Assembly (NCBI RefSeq): GCF_034661295.1
Contig: NZ_CP141062.1
Location: forward strand, 2,666,001-2,730,000
DNA: 64,000 nt
DNA from: Faecalibacter sp. LW9
Lineage (GTDB): Bacteria; Bacteroidota; Bacteroidia; Flavobacteriales; Weeksellaceae
Direction: 5' to 3'
Position numbers and translations under genes: made by a program. Shown one piece after another: positions 7,182-15,756 of this stretch; position 1 is the stretch's first letter, and each line of letters opens with the position of its first letter. The notes below the pieces were generated by a model that had not been told where the DNA came from, did not search any database, and was given only the letters and a program-made list of their open reading frames with translations.

Positions 7182-8537
7182 TTAAAAATTAAAATTTGTT
7201 ATTAAATTCAATTGGTTGTAATCGCTTCTTTGTGCAACCAGTTGTGTATTATGCTCGTTTTTATTTTGTTTCCAGACATACAGCAACTCAATATGAAGAC
7301 CTTTTAAAAAATTGGTAAACTCGTAATGCAGTCGTGTATTGATCTGGTAATAATCATCGATATTGTATTTGTTTAATTCATAGTCTTTTATTGCTGCTCC
7401 ATGGGTAGTGGTGGCATCGATATTCAAAAATAAATGTTTCCAATTGTACTGATATCCAAGAGCAAAGACATTAACTCCGCCCAATCCTTCAATACGGCTT
7501 CTGGGCATGGACGTATAAAACTGATCCCGCCCCAATTCTTTCGGGAATAAGTACCTGCCGGACTCAAAAGATTTCGAATACGCAGCCTTGATTTGAGAGG
7601 CTCCGTTTTTATATTTCAGCATAAAACTGGCAACCTGTCCGTTTTCGTTCGGTTGCACGTATCGGTTTTCGTAAGCCAGTTTCTTTTGGTAGGCATCTGG
7701 TATCTGATACGTATAAATCATGCCAAGCTCCCAATTCTTTTTTGCATACTCCATTTGCAACCAGGAGGTGTTAATGAATTTATCCAAATGAAAATTCCAG
7801 AAATTGGCTTTCAGATTTTTAAATTCTTTTCCTAAATGAGCAATAAACAAACCGCTCGTGGATGTTGATTGTTCATAATCTGCTTTTTCGCCATTCGGTA
7901 AATAGCCGTTATTTGTCAATCCGATAGCCTCTTCCATTGAAAACCATTCGGTCATTGATCTTGGGGAAACTCTGTGAATCCATGCCGCATCAGCCTGAAA
8001 TTTTTCATCTTTGTGATGCAGCCAACCTCCCTGAAAGGCAAATGGCTTCATTCTTCCATCGCTTTTATTCAATAAGGGCGTATATTCTACCGGGATTTTC
8101 CCATAGGTTACGTACGAATTTTTCCAATGATATTTGATATACAGTTCCTCCAATCTGTCCAGATCTTTAAAATTGTCCTTATGATTCACATCAAAAAGTT
8201 CCTGCTCCCATCGTGATGATTTATTGGTCTGATCGTAAGGTTTATTCAAATCTGATGAAAACACCTTGTAGGTAAATATCCCTGAAACACCTAACTGAAA
8301 ACCCTTGTACGATTTGGTTTCATAGCTTAATACACCTCCAATGGCATTGGCATAATAATCATTTCCATGATGGTTTTCTGTTATCAGAAAATAGTTGCGG
8401 ATATGACCGCTGATTTCGCCTTCTTTGAGATAGGAAACCAATGATTTATCTTCAAGGGTATCTTTTGTGTGGTTTTCTTGTGCCTTTGTTGGTTGAGAAA
8501 GTATAGCTACAACCAGCATTACCACCAGCCTTTTCAT
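7182..8537 (-). CDS. Outer-membrane beta-barrel porin (OprD-like)
   Basis: 451 residues with an N-terminal signal peptide (MKRLVVMLVVAIL, ending TKAQ) and alternating beta-strand segments rich in Tyr, Trp and Phe. The chain ends in an aromatic residue (ITNFNF), the outer-membrane assembly signal. The motif VTYGKIPVEYTPLLNKSDGR resembles OprD-family porins, which form specific channels. It lies between the two YeeE/YedE halves with 5-nt gaps, so it probably provides the outer-membrane passage for the same sulfur compound. It could also be a general porin captured in the operon. Confidence 0.75.
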   Translation of the reverse strand: MKRLVVMLVVAILSQPTKAQENHTKDTLEDKSLVSYLKEGEISGHIRNYFLITENHHGNDYYANAIGGVLSYETKSYKGFQLGVSGIFTYKVFSSDLNKPYDQTNKSSRWEQELFDVNHKDNFKDLDRLEELYIKYHWKNSYVTYGKIPVEYTPLLNKSDGRMKPFAFQGGWLHHKDEKFQADAAWIHRVSPRSMTEWFSMEEAIGLTNNGYLPNGEKADYEQSTSTSGLFIAHLGKEFKNLKANFWNFHLDKFINTSWLQMEYAKKNWELGMIYTYQIPDAYQKKLAYENRYVQPNENGQVASFMLKYKNGASQIKAAYSKSFESGRYLFPKELGRDQFYTSMPRSRIEGLGGVNVFALGYQYNWKHLFLNIDATTTHGAAIKDYELNKYNIDDYYQINTRLHYEFTNFLKGLHIELLYVWKQNKNEHNTQLVAQRSDYNQLNLITNFNF

Positions 8538-8542
8538 TGGTA

Positions 8543-9100
8543 TTAAAAAATTAAAGGAAAAATAAGATGTACCATAATTAATCCTCCAATGAAAAATCCA
8601 ATAGTAGCAATCAATGACGGTAACTGTAAATTACTGATACCTGATATGGCATGACCTGAAGTACAACCACCTGCGTAACGTGCTCCAAAACCAACCAATA
8701 TACCTCCTATCAATAGTATAGCCAATGTCTTAGGGTCTGAAAAAGCTTCCTGTCCAAAAAGCTCTGTTGGTACATATGCTTTCCCGGCACTTTCAAAACC
8801 TATTTCCTTTAGATGTTCAATCGTTTTTGGGTTTAAATCCGGTGTCTGGTTGTTTGAAAGATAATTAGATGCAACAAAACCACCAATGATGGCTCCGCTC
8901 ATTACCAATAAATTCCATCGTTGTGCTTTCCAGTCAAAACAGAAAAAATCACAAGTTTTGTCGGCTCCGCACATGGTGCACAGTGTTCTTAAATTGGACG
9001 ACATTCCAAAATTCTTTCCTACATAAAGCAGGATAAACATCGTCAATGCAATCAATGGTCCGCTTACATACCACGGCCACGGTTCTAAAATCCATTCCAT
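8543..9100 (-). CDS. YeeE/YedE-family membrane protein (long half)
   Basis: 185 residues with about five membrane helices. The motif GFGARYAGGCTSGHAI holds the conserved YeeE/YedE Cys. An extra N-terminal Cys-rich loop (LCTMCGADKTCDFFC, about residues 35-50) looks metal- or sulfur-binding and is not in the short half. It is first in the four-gene operon running to the Crp/Fnr gene, with operator 3 upstream. The pairing with 6763-7176 matches split sulfur-compound transporters found in other sulfide-oxidation loci. Confidence 0.85.
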   Translation of the reverse strand: MEWILEPWPWYVSGPLIALTMFILLYVGKNFGMSSNLRTLCTMCGADKTCDFFCFDWKAQRWNLLVMSGAIIGGFVASNYLSNNQTPDLNPKTIEHLKEIGFESAGKAYVPTELFGQEAFSDPKTLAILLIGGILVGFGARYAGGCTSGHAISGISNLQLPSLIATIGFFIGGLIMVHLIFPLIF

Positions 9101-9130
9101 AAATTATAGTATCATTCTTTTTTATTGTTG

Positions 9131-9174
9131 CAAATTTCAGTTTTTAAAAAGAGATAGTCTGTTACATAGGTTAC
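9131..9174 (-). promoter_or_regulatory. Operator 3 plus -7-like box for the YeeE-porin-YeeE-Crp operon
   Basis: GTTACATAGGTTAC at 9161-9174 differs from operator 1 by one base. On the minus strand the box reads GAAATTTG at 9138-9131, one mismatch from TANNTTTG. The centre-to-box distance is again 29.5 bp. Confidence 0.55.
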
Positions 9175-9180
9175 ACAGGG

Positions 9181-10443
9181 CTAAACATCTTCGCCTTTCA
9201 TCATTTTATGCCAGTACAAATAGGGAAGCATATATTTTTTTAATAGCCACAAGCGCCAGTGTTCTTTGGAACTGTCGCCGATAAGCATCATTTTGAGTTT
9301 TGGGTCGGGCGTGAATTCATTTTTGTAATTAAACTCTGCCAATACCATTTTTCCGTAACCTGTTACTAAGGGACAAGACGAATATCCCTGGTATGATTTG
9401 TTGTCGGCAGTTTTTCCTTTGATGAGTTTGAGTATATTATCAACCACTACAGGAGCTTGTTTGCGTATGGCTGCTCCGGTTTTTGCGGTAGGCAATGCGG
9501 CTACGTCTCCAATCCCGAAAATATTCGGATATTTTTTGTGTTGAAGACTATTGATATCCACATCTAACCAACCTGCTTCATTCACCAATACAGATTCTTT
9601 TACAAACTTTGGAGCTGTTTGAGGCGGAGCTAAGTGCAACAAATCAAAAGGCATTTCAATCAATGAATCACCTTGTTGCTTTTCTCCCAAAACATTACCT
9701 TCGTTCACTACGCAATTATTTTCATCAGGAGCAACGCTTTTGAAATAAACTATTTTTTTGTCTGCATCTATTTTAACGGGAGCATAAAATGGCTTAAAAT
9801 GTACATTGTATCGATGGATGACTTTCATCAATGTATCCGCAATCCGCTTTACTCCAAATATGACAGTACCGGGAGTAGCAAAAACTACATTTGATTTCTT
9901 ATCTAATCCTTTCCTGCGAAGATAATCAGCTGCCAGATACATAATTTTCTGCGGTGCTCCACCGCATTTTATAGGGGTTGTAGGTTGGGTAAAAACCGCA
10001 TTTCCACCTTTGAAATTCTTTAAGCATTCCCAGGTATATTTCGGATCTATGTAGTTACTGCATACAACGCCTTTTTTTACGGCTTCTTCCAATCCTTCTA
10101 TCAGGGAAAGGTCATTTACTAATCCGGGAGCAACAATGAGATAGCTATAACTAATTACCTGTCCTTGCTGTGTTTTTATTTTGGCTTGCTCGGGAAAGAA
10201 TTCTGTCACGGAATCCTGTATCCATGTTGCACCTTTCGGAATTAAATCCCGCATAGGTTTTGCCGTTTTGGCGAAATCATAAGTTCCTGCTCCAACCAAT
10301 GTCCAGGCCTGTTGATAATAATGCATCTCTGCCGGATCAATGATAACAATGTCAAGTGACTTATCCTTTTTTAAAAGCTGAGCTGCTGTCATAATTCCGG
10401 CTGTACCAGCTCCAATTATAACTATTTGATAATGTGCTTTCAT
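9181..10443 (-). CDS. Sulfide:quinone oxidoreductase (SQOR-like)
   Basis: 420 residues from ATG 10443; a longer frame to 10521 has no family-like N-terminus. The FAD-binding motif IVIIGAGTAGIMTAAQ opens the protein. Redox Cys positions are visible at VVCSNYIDPKYT and PIKCGGAPQKIMYLAADYL; the latter is characteristic of the mitochondrial-type (type II) SQR group. A second nucleotide-binding region ends IFGIGDVAALPTAKTGAA. The C-terminal basic and aromatic residues suit a membrane-surface anchor. By family knowledge it oxidises H2S, passes electrons to quinone and yields a persulfide, the substrate of the PDO-rhodanese at 1-1374. It has its own promoter with operator 4. Confidence 0.9.
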   Translation of the reverse strand: MKAHYQIVIIGAGTAGIMTAAQLLKKDKSLDIVIIDPAEMHYYQQAWTLVGAGTYDFAKTAKPMRDLIPKGATWIQDSVTEFFPEQAKIKTQQGQVISYSYLIVAPGLVNDLSLIEGLEEAVKKGVVCSNYIDPKYTWECLKNFKGGNAVFTQPTTPIKCGGAPQKIMYLAADYLRRKGLDKKSNVVFATPGTVIFGVKRIADTLMKVIHRYNVHFKPFYAPVKIDADKKIVYFKSVAPDENNCVVNEGNVLGEKQQGDSLIEMPFDLLHLAPPQTAPKFVKESVLVNEAGWLDVDINSLQHKKYPNIFGIGDVAALPTAKTGAAIRKQAPVVVDNILKLIKGKTADNKSYQGYSSCPLVTGYGKMVLAEFNYKNEFTPDPKLKMMLIGDSSKEHWRLWLLKKYMLPYLYWHKMMKGEDV

Positions 10444-10467
10444 ATCCTCATTATTTATGATTATTTG

Positions 10468-10511
10468 CAAAAGTATATTTTGGGAAAAAGAACGTCTGTA
10501 ACAAATGTTAC
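10468..10511 (-). promoter_or_regulatory. Operator 4 plus -7 box for the SQR gene
   Basis: GTAACAAATGTTAC at 10498-10511 is a perfect GTAAC-N4-GTTAC palindrome. On the minus strand TACTTTTG at 10475-10468 is a perfect TANNTTTG box. The 29.5-bp spacing matches the three other sites. The ATG at 10443 is 24 nt downstream of the box. Confidence 0.7.
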
Positions 10512-10574
10512 TGAAAGGCATATTTATGAAGATTAATATAAAGCTAAGTGGCTGTAGTGGTCATAATAAAGTAT

Positions 10575-11672
10575 TTAATCATTTAAAATTGAAGTATTAT
10601 GAGACACATTAAATGCAGTATGGAAGGTTACTTTCTGTTCTGTAACAATTTCCGCTTCCTCTATCAATTTCTTTACATGACTATTGCAAGTAGCATTGGA
10701 TGGAACCGGAAAAACATACTCATTACGGGTAACGCCCCTGTATTTCTCAATAATACGTTTTGGAATTTCCAAAAGACGGACGTTTGAAGCAACGTCTGAT
10801 TTTTTTCTTCTGCTAATGATCCATTGGTGGCCATCAAAGAAGGACTGTATGTTGCTCCATTTCAGCTTTTGAATATCAATATAAGAAAACCCTATAAAGC
10901 AACTGAAAATAAAGAGGTCTTTTACAAGTTCGTATTTGGACTTGGACGGTTTTAGAAGCATTAACTTTTCTACATCCTCTTTTAAAAGATAGCTGCGATC
11001 AGTTTCTTCCATGCTGATTTCATAATCTTCAAAAGGGTTTTGTCGAATCAAGCCTTTTTTAATTGCCAGTTCCGCCAAAGCAATAACTGGCATGGTATAA
11101 ACCCAAACCGTATTATGTGTACATTCCTTATCTATGCGCAGAAAGAAATCGAACTCCCGGATAAAGTCTGAGGTAAGTTCCCGAAACGCCATATCCTCCC
11201 TGTGATAGCGTTCCCTGATAAATTCGGACAGATGATTGTAAACGGTCTTGTATTTATTGTAGGTGTTTTGAGAACGCTTGCCCTTGCTGACCATTCTTTT
11301 AAAATCCTCATTCTGGTCTTTAAACACTTTAAGGATAGCATCATCCATTACACCAACTCCCAAAAATGATAGCTTTATTTTTTGTGAAGTTGCAAAGCCT
11401 TCATCTTTAAGCATATCATCGTAAATCTTATTGATACGCACTCGTATATTGTCCAATTTAAGATTGGTATTCAGCGCTTGCGCGCTTTTGCCCAAAACCC
11501 TTCCATGCCTTAAATCCCAATTATTGGGGTTGATGTCCAGTTTGGTCCTAAAGGATTTTGGTGTTCCGTCAATAGTGATACGCCCCATAACAGGGACGTT
11601 CCCGTTCTTCTTAGGTTCATTCTTCTTCAGGTAGAAAAGCAGCTTGAACGTGGATCTTTTCTCTTGTTCCAT
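10575..11672 (-). pseudogene. Bacteroides-type tyrosine recombinase, C-terminally truncated
   Basis: 365 residues. The N-terminal arm-binding domain (FKLLFYLKKNEPKKNGNVPV), a SAM-like core-binding domain and most of the catalytic domain (LFIFSCFIGFSYIDIQKL, basic strand ISRRKKSD) are present. Similarity stops after VTFHTA, where the family continues with the HxxR box, a second His and the catalytic Tyr. Here it runs into about a dozen unrelated residues (FNVSHNTSILND). Without the Tyr nucleophile it cannot recombine. The break lies about 65 nt from the SQR operator, so the sulfide genes were probably joined by a deletion or rearrangement that removed the integrase 3' end. The start region is intact. 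Confidence 0.85.
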
Positions 11673-11885
11673 AACTCAATTGTTTAACGTTTAAAATTAA
11701 CTTTCATTGAGTTACAAGGAAATATGAAAAGAAGTGCAAATAACTGAAATATAGATTGTTATATTATCATCAGGTTGGTTGTATTCAGTAACGATTTAGT
11801 AACCTAACCTTGTCAATTTAAGCCTAAAACTTGCCGGACACCTACTTCCAAATTTTGCCTCACGTTTTATAAACCACTGTATATG

Positions 11886-11901
11886 AACGGTCTTAACCGT
11901 T
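11886..11901. repeat. Inverted repeat AACGGT-N4-ACCGTT at the island edge
   Basis: Perfect 6-bp arms around CTTA between the integrase start and the truncated SulP gene, followed on the plus strand by a T-rich stretch. It could be a recombinase core site, a regulator site or a weak terminator. No matching copy was recognised at the far side, which lies outside the window. Confidence 0.4.
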
Positions 11902-11921
11902 TTGCTTATTTTTGCTTTCTC

Positions 11922-12464
11922 CTAATATTTTTTAGTAAAAAAATAAACAACAAAAATCGTTAATAACGTTAATCCCAACAACGTATAAAATGGTGTTCCT
12001 GATAGCCAAGTTTTGACTCCATTTTCAACGGTCATAAATTGTTCCAATTGAGACATGAAAATCACAATAGCTAAACCGTTAAGAAATCCATACATCACCG
12101 GTTGCGGAATTAAACGGACAAATTTTCCTAACTTAAATACACCAACTAAAATTTGAAATACTCCCGCTAAAGCTACCGCAGCAAATACGTATTCAACACC
12201 ATGTAACTGATTTAAAGCAATCAAGGTAATTACAGTTGCTCCTGCTCCTCCTGAAACCATTGCAGGACGACCGCCAAATATAGCAGTAACCAATCCCATG
12301 ATAAAAGCAGAATACAATCCCACTAATGGACCCAAACCAGCTAATATTGAAAAGGATAAGGATTCAGGAATCATCGTCATCGCTACAGTTAAACCGGCTA
12401 ATAATTCATTTTTATAATTGATGGGTTCATTTACCGAGAAATGATTTTTTATTGCTTGAATCAT
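11922..12464 (-). pseudogene. SulP-family anion permease, N-terminal fragment
   Basis: About 180 residues from ATG 12464. The N-terminal transport-domain signatures are present (ELLAGLTVAMTMIPESLSFS, ILAGLGPLVGLYSAF, then MVSGGAGATV and MYGFLNGLAIVIFMSQL). Full SulP proteins are around 500 residues or more with a C-terminal STAS domain. This one stops after VYFFTKKY, so more than half is missing, including several membrane helices. The truncation faces the island edge, so arrival or rearrangement of the island probably destroyed it. A good promoter still precedes it. Confidence 0.8.
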
Positions 12465-12480
12465 ATGTATAATTAAAGTG

Positions 12481-12509
12481 CAAAAATACAATACTTTTAT
12501 GCTTTACAA
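12481..12509 (-). promoter_or_regulatory. Promoter of the SulP fragment
   Basis: On the minus strand: TTG at 12509-12507, an 18-bp spacer, then TATTTTTG at 12488-12481. This is a good fit to the Flavobacteriia TTG/TANNTTTG promoter. The start codon is 17 nt downstream. Confidence 0.6.
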
Positions 12510-12752
12510 GAGGGATTATTTATAACGAAAACTTTTTTTTATAAACCCTATCCAATTGTATTCTTTGTTTCATTCACGCACAGAATACCTCATATGTTAT
12601 CTTCCGTTAAACAGCTTATTATCATCCGATTGATTTTGAACTGTTTTCAATTTCACTCCGATTTGATCACCATACTCTTAAAAAGAAGGCAGGAGTTTCT
12701 TTGGCTTTTCCATACAATGTTCATACCTTTAGCTTTAGAAATACATCATACA

Positions 12753-14531
12753 ATGACACATTTAGAAAAGCTTCATGCGATTCGTTCTTTCATGCAAGAG
12801 CAAAACATTGACGCCTATATTATACCATCTTCAGATCCTCACATCAGCGAATATTTACCGGATCATTACAAATGCATCGAATGGACGTCTGGATTTACAG
12901 GTTCGGCCTGAACATTAATGATTACACAAGAATTTGCGGGGTTATGGACAGATTCACGCTACTTCGTTCAAGCCAAAGCGCAATTAGAAGGAAGCGGTTT
13001 TGAATTGGTGAAATTAAAAGTGCAACACGCCCCTGAGTATGTACAATGGGTAAGCGAACATTTGCCTACAGGTGCAAAAGTGGCTTTTGATGGGAATTTA
13101 GCTTCATTATTAGTGGCCAATACCATCAAAAATACATTAGCACCATTGGGGTATACCATCGATGGACACGTGGATTTATTAGGACCAATTTGGGAAAATC
13201 GCCCAACATTACCGGTAAATCCAGCGTATACATTACCGGTTTCGACGACAGGACAATCGACGGTTGATAAACTGGCAGCCATCAAAGCACAATTAAAAAC
13301 GAAACGTGCCGATGCACACTTAATTTCGTCTTTGGACGATTTAGCATGGGCGTTGAATGTTCGTGGAACAGATGTGCCTTGTAATCCTGTGGTGTTAGGG
13401 TTTGCGTTCATCAGTGAGAACGAAACCATTTTATACATTACGGCAGGTAAATTATCGGAAGAAGCAGTGGCTGAATTCAATGCATACGGGGTGAAAATCC
13501 AACCATACGAAGCAGTTTATGCCAAATTAAAAGGGTTAGCAGAAGGCACTTCAATTTTAGTGGATCCAAAACGTACATGTTTTGCGGTGTATGATTCGAT
13601 TCCAGCAGGAGTCCAAATCATTGAAGACATGAACCCTTCAACCCTATTGAAAGCCATTAAAAATGAGGTCGAAGTTGCGCATACACGCAATGCCATGGTG
13701 AACGATGGAGTGGCTTTAACGAAATTCTTTAAATGGGTAGAAGAAAATGTAGCATCTGGTGAATTATCTGAAATCTCTATTGCAGATTATTTAGCAGAAT
13801 TACGTGCAGCACAACCTGGTTTCAAAGATATTTCATTCGGAACAATTGCCGGTTACAAAGCGCACGGGGCTTTACCTCACTATTCGGCTACACCAGAAAG
13901 TAATTCCTTATTGGAACAAAACGGTTTATTATTAGTGGATTCTGGAGGACAATATGAAACGGGTACAACGGATATTACACGTGTTATTTCATTAGGAAAT
14001 ATTACAGCAGCCGAAAAAGAAGATTATACCTACGTCTTAAAAGGAACTATTGAAGGTTCGATGGCGATTTTCCCAAAAGGAACACGTGGTTACCAAATCG
14101 ATGCCATTACACGTCGTCCGATGTGGCAAACGTTACGCAACTACGGACACGGTACAGGACACGGGGTTGGTTTCTTCTTGAATGTACACGAAGGGCCTCA
14201 CGTATTTAACGGAACAGCAACAGATATTGCCATAGAACCTGGAATGATTACTTCAATCGAACCTGGTTTATACAAAGAAGGAGAATACGGAATTCGTATC
14301 GAAAACTTAGTATTAGCAAAAGAATTAGAATCTTCACCTTATGGGGATTTTATGGATTTTGAGACCTTAACAATTTGCTATATTGCAACCGATTTAGTCG
14401 ATAAATCAATATTAGATCAAGTGCACATTGATTGGTTGAACCAGTACAACGAATGGGTGTATAACCAATTGGAAAGCCATTTATCGGAAGATGAAAAAAC
14501 GTGGTTAAGAGCAAAAACCCAAGCCATTTAA
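12753..14531 (+). pseudogene. Aminopeptidase P (M24, Xaa-Pro), split by one in-frame TGA
   Basis: From ATG 12753 (MTHLEKLHAIRSF) the frame is open for 592 codons except TGA at 12909-12911, where the family has Gly in GFTGSAG. A single GGA to TGA change explains it. Both parts are in the same frame. The catalytic domain is complete: metal ligands Asp/Asp in LLVDSGGQYETGTTDITR, His in GTGHGVGFFLNVHEGPH, Glu in SIEPGLY and Glu in RIENL. The enzyme family releases N-terminal residues ahead of proline. An ATG at 12918 could restart translation and give a 537-residue protein lacking the first 55 residues. It is inactive, reinitiated, or a sequence error. Confidence 0.85.
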
Positions 14532-14569
14532 GGAATTTCGATCCTTTATGGATGATATAAAAAAGGAAT

Positions 14570-14600
14570 AAGGTGCGTTTTTCAACGCACCTTATTTTTT
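14570..14600 (+). terminator. Strong rho-independent terminator after aminopeptidase P
   Basis: Perfect 10-bp arms AAGGTGCGTT and AACGCACCTT with a 4-nt loop and a following T-run on the plus strand. Confidence 0.85.
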
Positions 14601-14628
14601 TGTACGCTAACCATCAAGTCAATACATC

Positions 14629-14770
14629 TTATGTCTTACGATAGGCATCTTCCAAGTTTTTCCTTCGATCCGCCCATTTTTTACCTATCATGTTATTTTC
14701 CCTGATTCCTTCAAAACGATCAGGAATAAGTGATATCCTTTCATCCCCATCTGTGGTGCATCTTTAAAAC
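14629..14770 (-). other. Possible short coding remnant in a gene-poor gap
   Basis: On the minus strand one frame is open for about 44 codons without an ATG start and reads like real protein (ISLIPDRFEGIRENN, then MIGKKWADRRKNLEDAY), ending TAA at 14631-14629. I do not recognise the family. The rest of 14532-15149 has no gene on either strand apart from the flanking terminators and the degenerate repeat. Confidence 0.3.
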
Positions 14771-14865
14771 AAAAAAATAGATTTGATTTACGGAATTAAA
14801 GGGATCATTTGCTGATCTTTTTGTATTTTAGTACAGCAGTTCAAACAGTTTCTATCCACTGATAT

Positions 14866-14960
14866 TACCTTCTTCTATGCCGCCTTTATGGCGCCTCAAT
14901 GCCGTCTCTTTGTCGCCTTATTCCTACCTTAATAAGCCTTTATCGCCTCCTCACACTCGC
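14866..14960. repeat. Degenerate 10-12 bp tandem repeat, GC-rich for this genome
   Basis: On the minus strand about eight units related to AGGCGGCATAG follow each other (for example AGGCGACAAAG, AGACGGCATTG, AGGCGCCATAA, AGGCGGCATAG). The unit length is close to one DNA helical turn. No coding frame makes sense across it. The function is unknown. Confidence 0.5.
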
Positions 14961-15072
14961 CTTACGCGCGTGCTTTGTGTGGTGTTTATTCGGTGCAACT
15001 GTATCCTTTGGGTAAGGGTTTGCATCTCATCGCTTCACTTTCATGTTTACACATTCGTTAGCCTACGAAAAA

Positions 15073-15106
15073 AAAGGGTTGGAATGCACATACATTCCAA
15101 CCCTTT
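15073..15106 (-). terminator. Strong terminator for the PNPOx-like gene
   Basis: Perfect 14-bp arms AAAGGGTTGGAATG and CATTCCAACCCTTT with a 6-nt loop. On the minus strand an eight-T run follows directly. Confidence 0.85.
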
Positions 15107-15149
15107 GGTTTATTTTTTATACACCTAGTTCAGATGGATTTCAGTTGGT

Positions 15150-15665
15150 TTAAACGTCTAAGCTCCCTTCTACTCCTCCATCTTCCATCTTAGCTCCCGT
15201 TGCTGCTGCAAAAAGCATTTTTGTCATGGCTACCAATTTATTTTCTTTGGTTTCGTAATAGTAGCCATCAGTTGCCGCCACTTTAATTAAGCTGACATTC
15301 GGATCATCTTTTCCGTCGAACCAAGCATTTGCAAAATTTGTCCAATACTTATCGATCAACGCTTTGTCTTGGGTAATAGATGCTATTCCTTTGATAAAAA
15401 CATATTCATACTTCGAATTATTGATAAAATACAATTCGACTTCAGGATCTTTTTCTATATCCTTGTTTTTATCGCTTGTAACATCACTCAAGAACCATAG
15501 ATTTCCATTTTCGTCTACTTCTTGTAGCGCCATCGGACGACTATTGGTTTCTGCTTTGACATTGGTACTAAAAAAGCACGTTCCTGCATTTTCTGCAATT
15601 GATTTGATTTTTTCAATAGCTGAATTTCCAGCTAAGTCTTCTGTTGGTGAAATACTTTTTCCCAT
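15150..15665 (-). CDS. Pyridoxamine 5'-phosphate oxidase-family (general stress protein 26-like)
   Basis: 171 residues of split-barrel flavin-binding type. The core reads AGTCFFSTNVKAETNSRPMAL, then GNLWFLSDVTSDKNKDIEKD, VELYFINNSKYEYVFIKG and a C-terminal KVAATDGYYYETKENKL. This resembles the general-stress-protein 26 group, which binds flavin or F420 and often lacks a known substrate; true PdxH is longer. It is monocistronic with a very strong terminator, convergent with the gap that follows aminopeptidase P. Confidence 0.85.
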   Translation of the reverse strand: MGKSISPTEDLAGNSAIEKIKSIAENAGTCFFSTNVKAETNSRPMALQEVDENGNLWFLSDVTSDKNKDIEKDPEVELYFINNSKYEYVFIKGIASITQDKALIDKYWTNFANAWFDGKDDPNVSLIKVAATDGYYYETKENKLVAMTKMLFAAATGAKMEDGGVEGSLDV

Positions 15666-15756
15666 AATTGTTTTTGTTGGTTATGGTTCAAGCAACGCAA
15701 CAACTATTCCTCACTGTATCTTCAGACGATAAATATTTGTTAAACAACCAATATCC

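Noticed and set aside
14877-15128. 83-residue plus-strand frame over the GC-rich stretch
   Set aside because: Composition follows the tandem repeat, with no domain and no promoter; it ends over the terminator hairpin.
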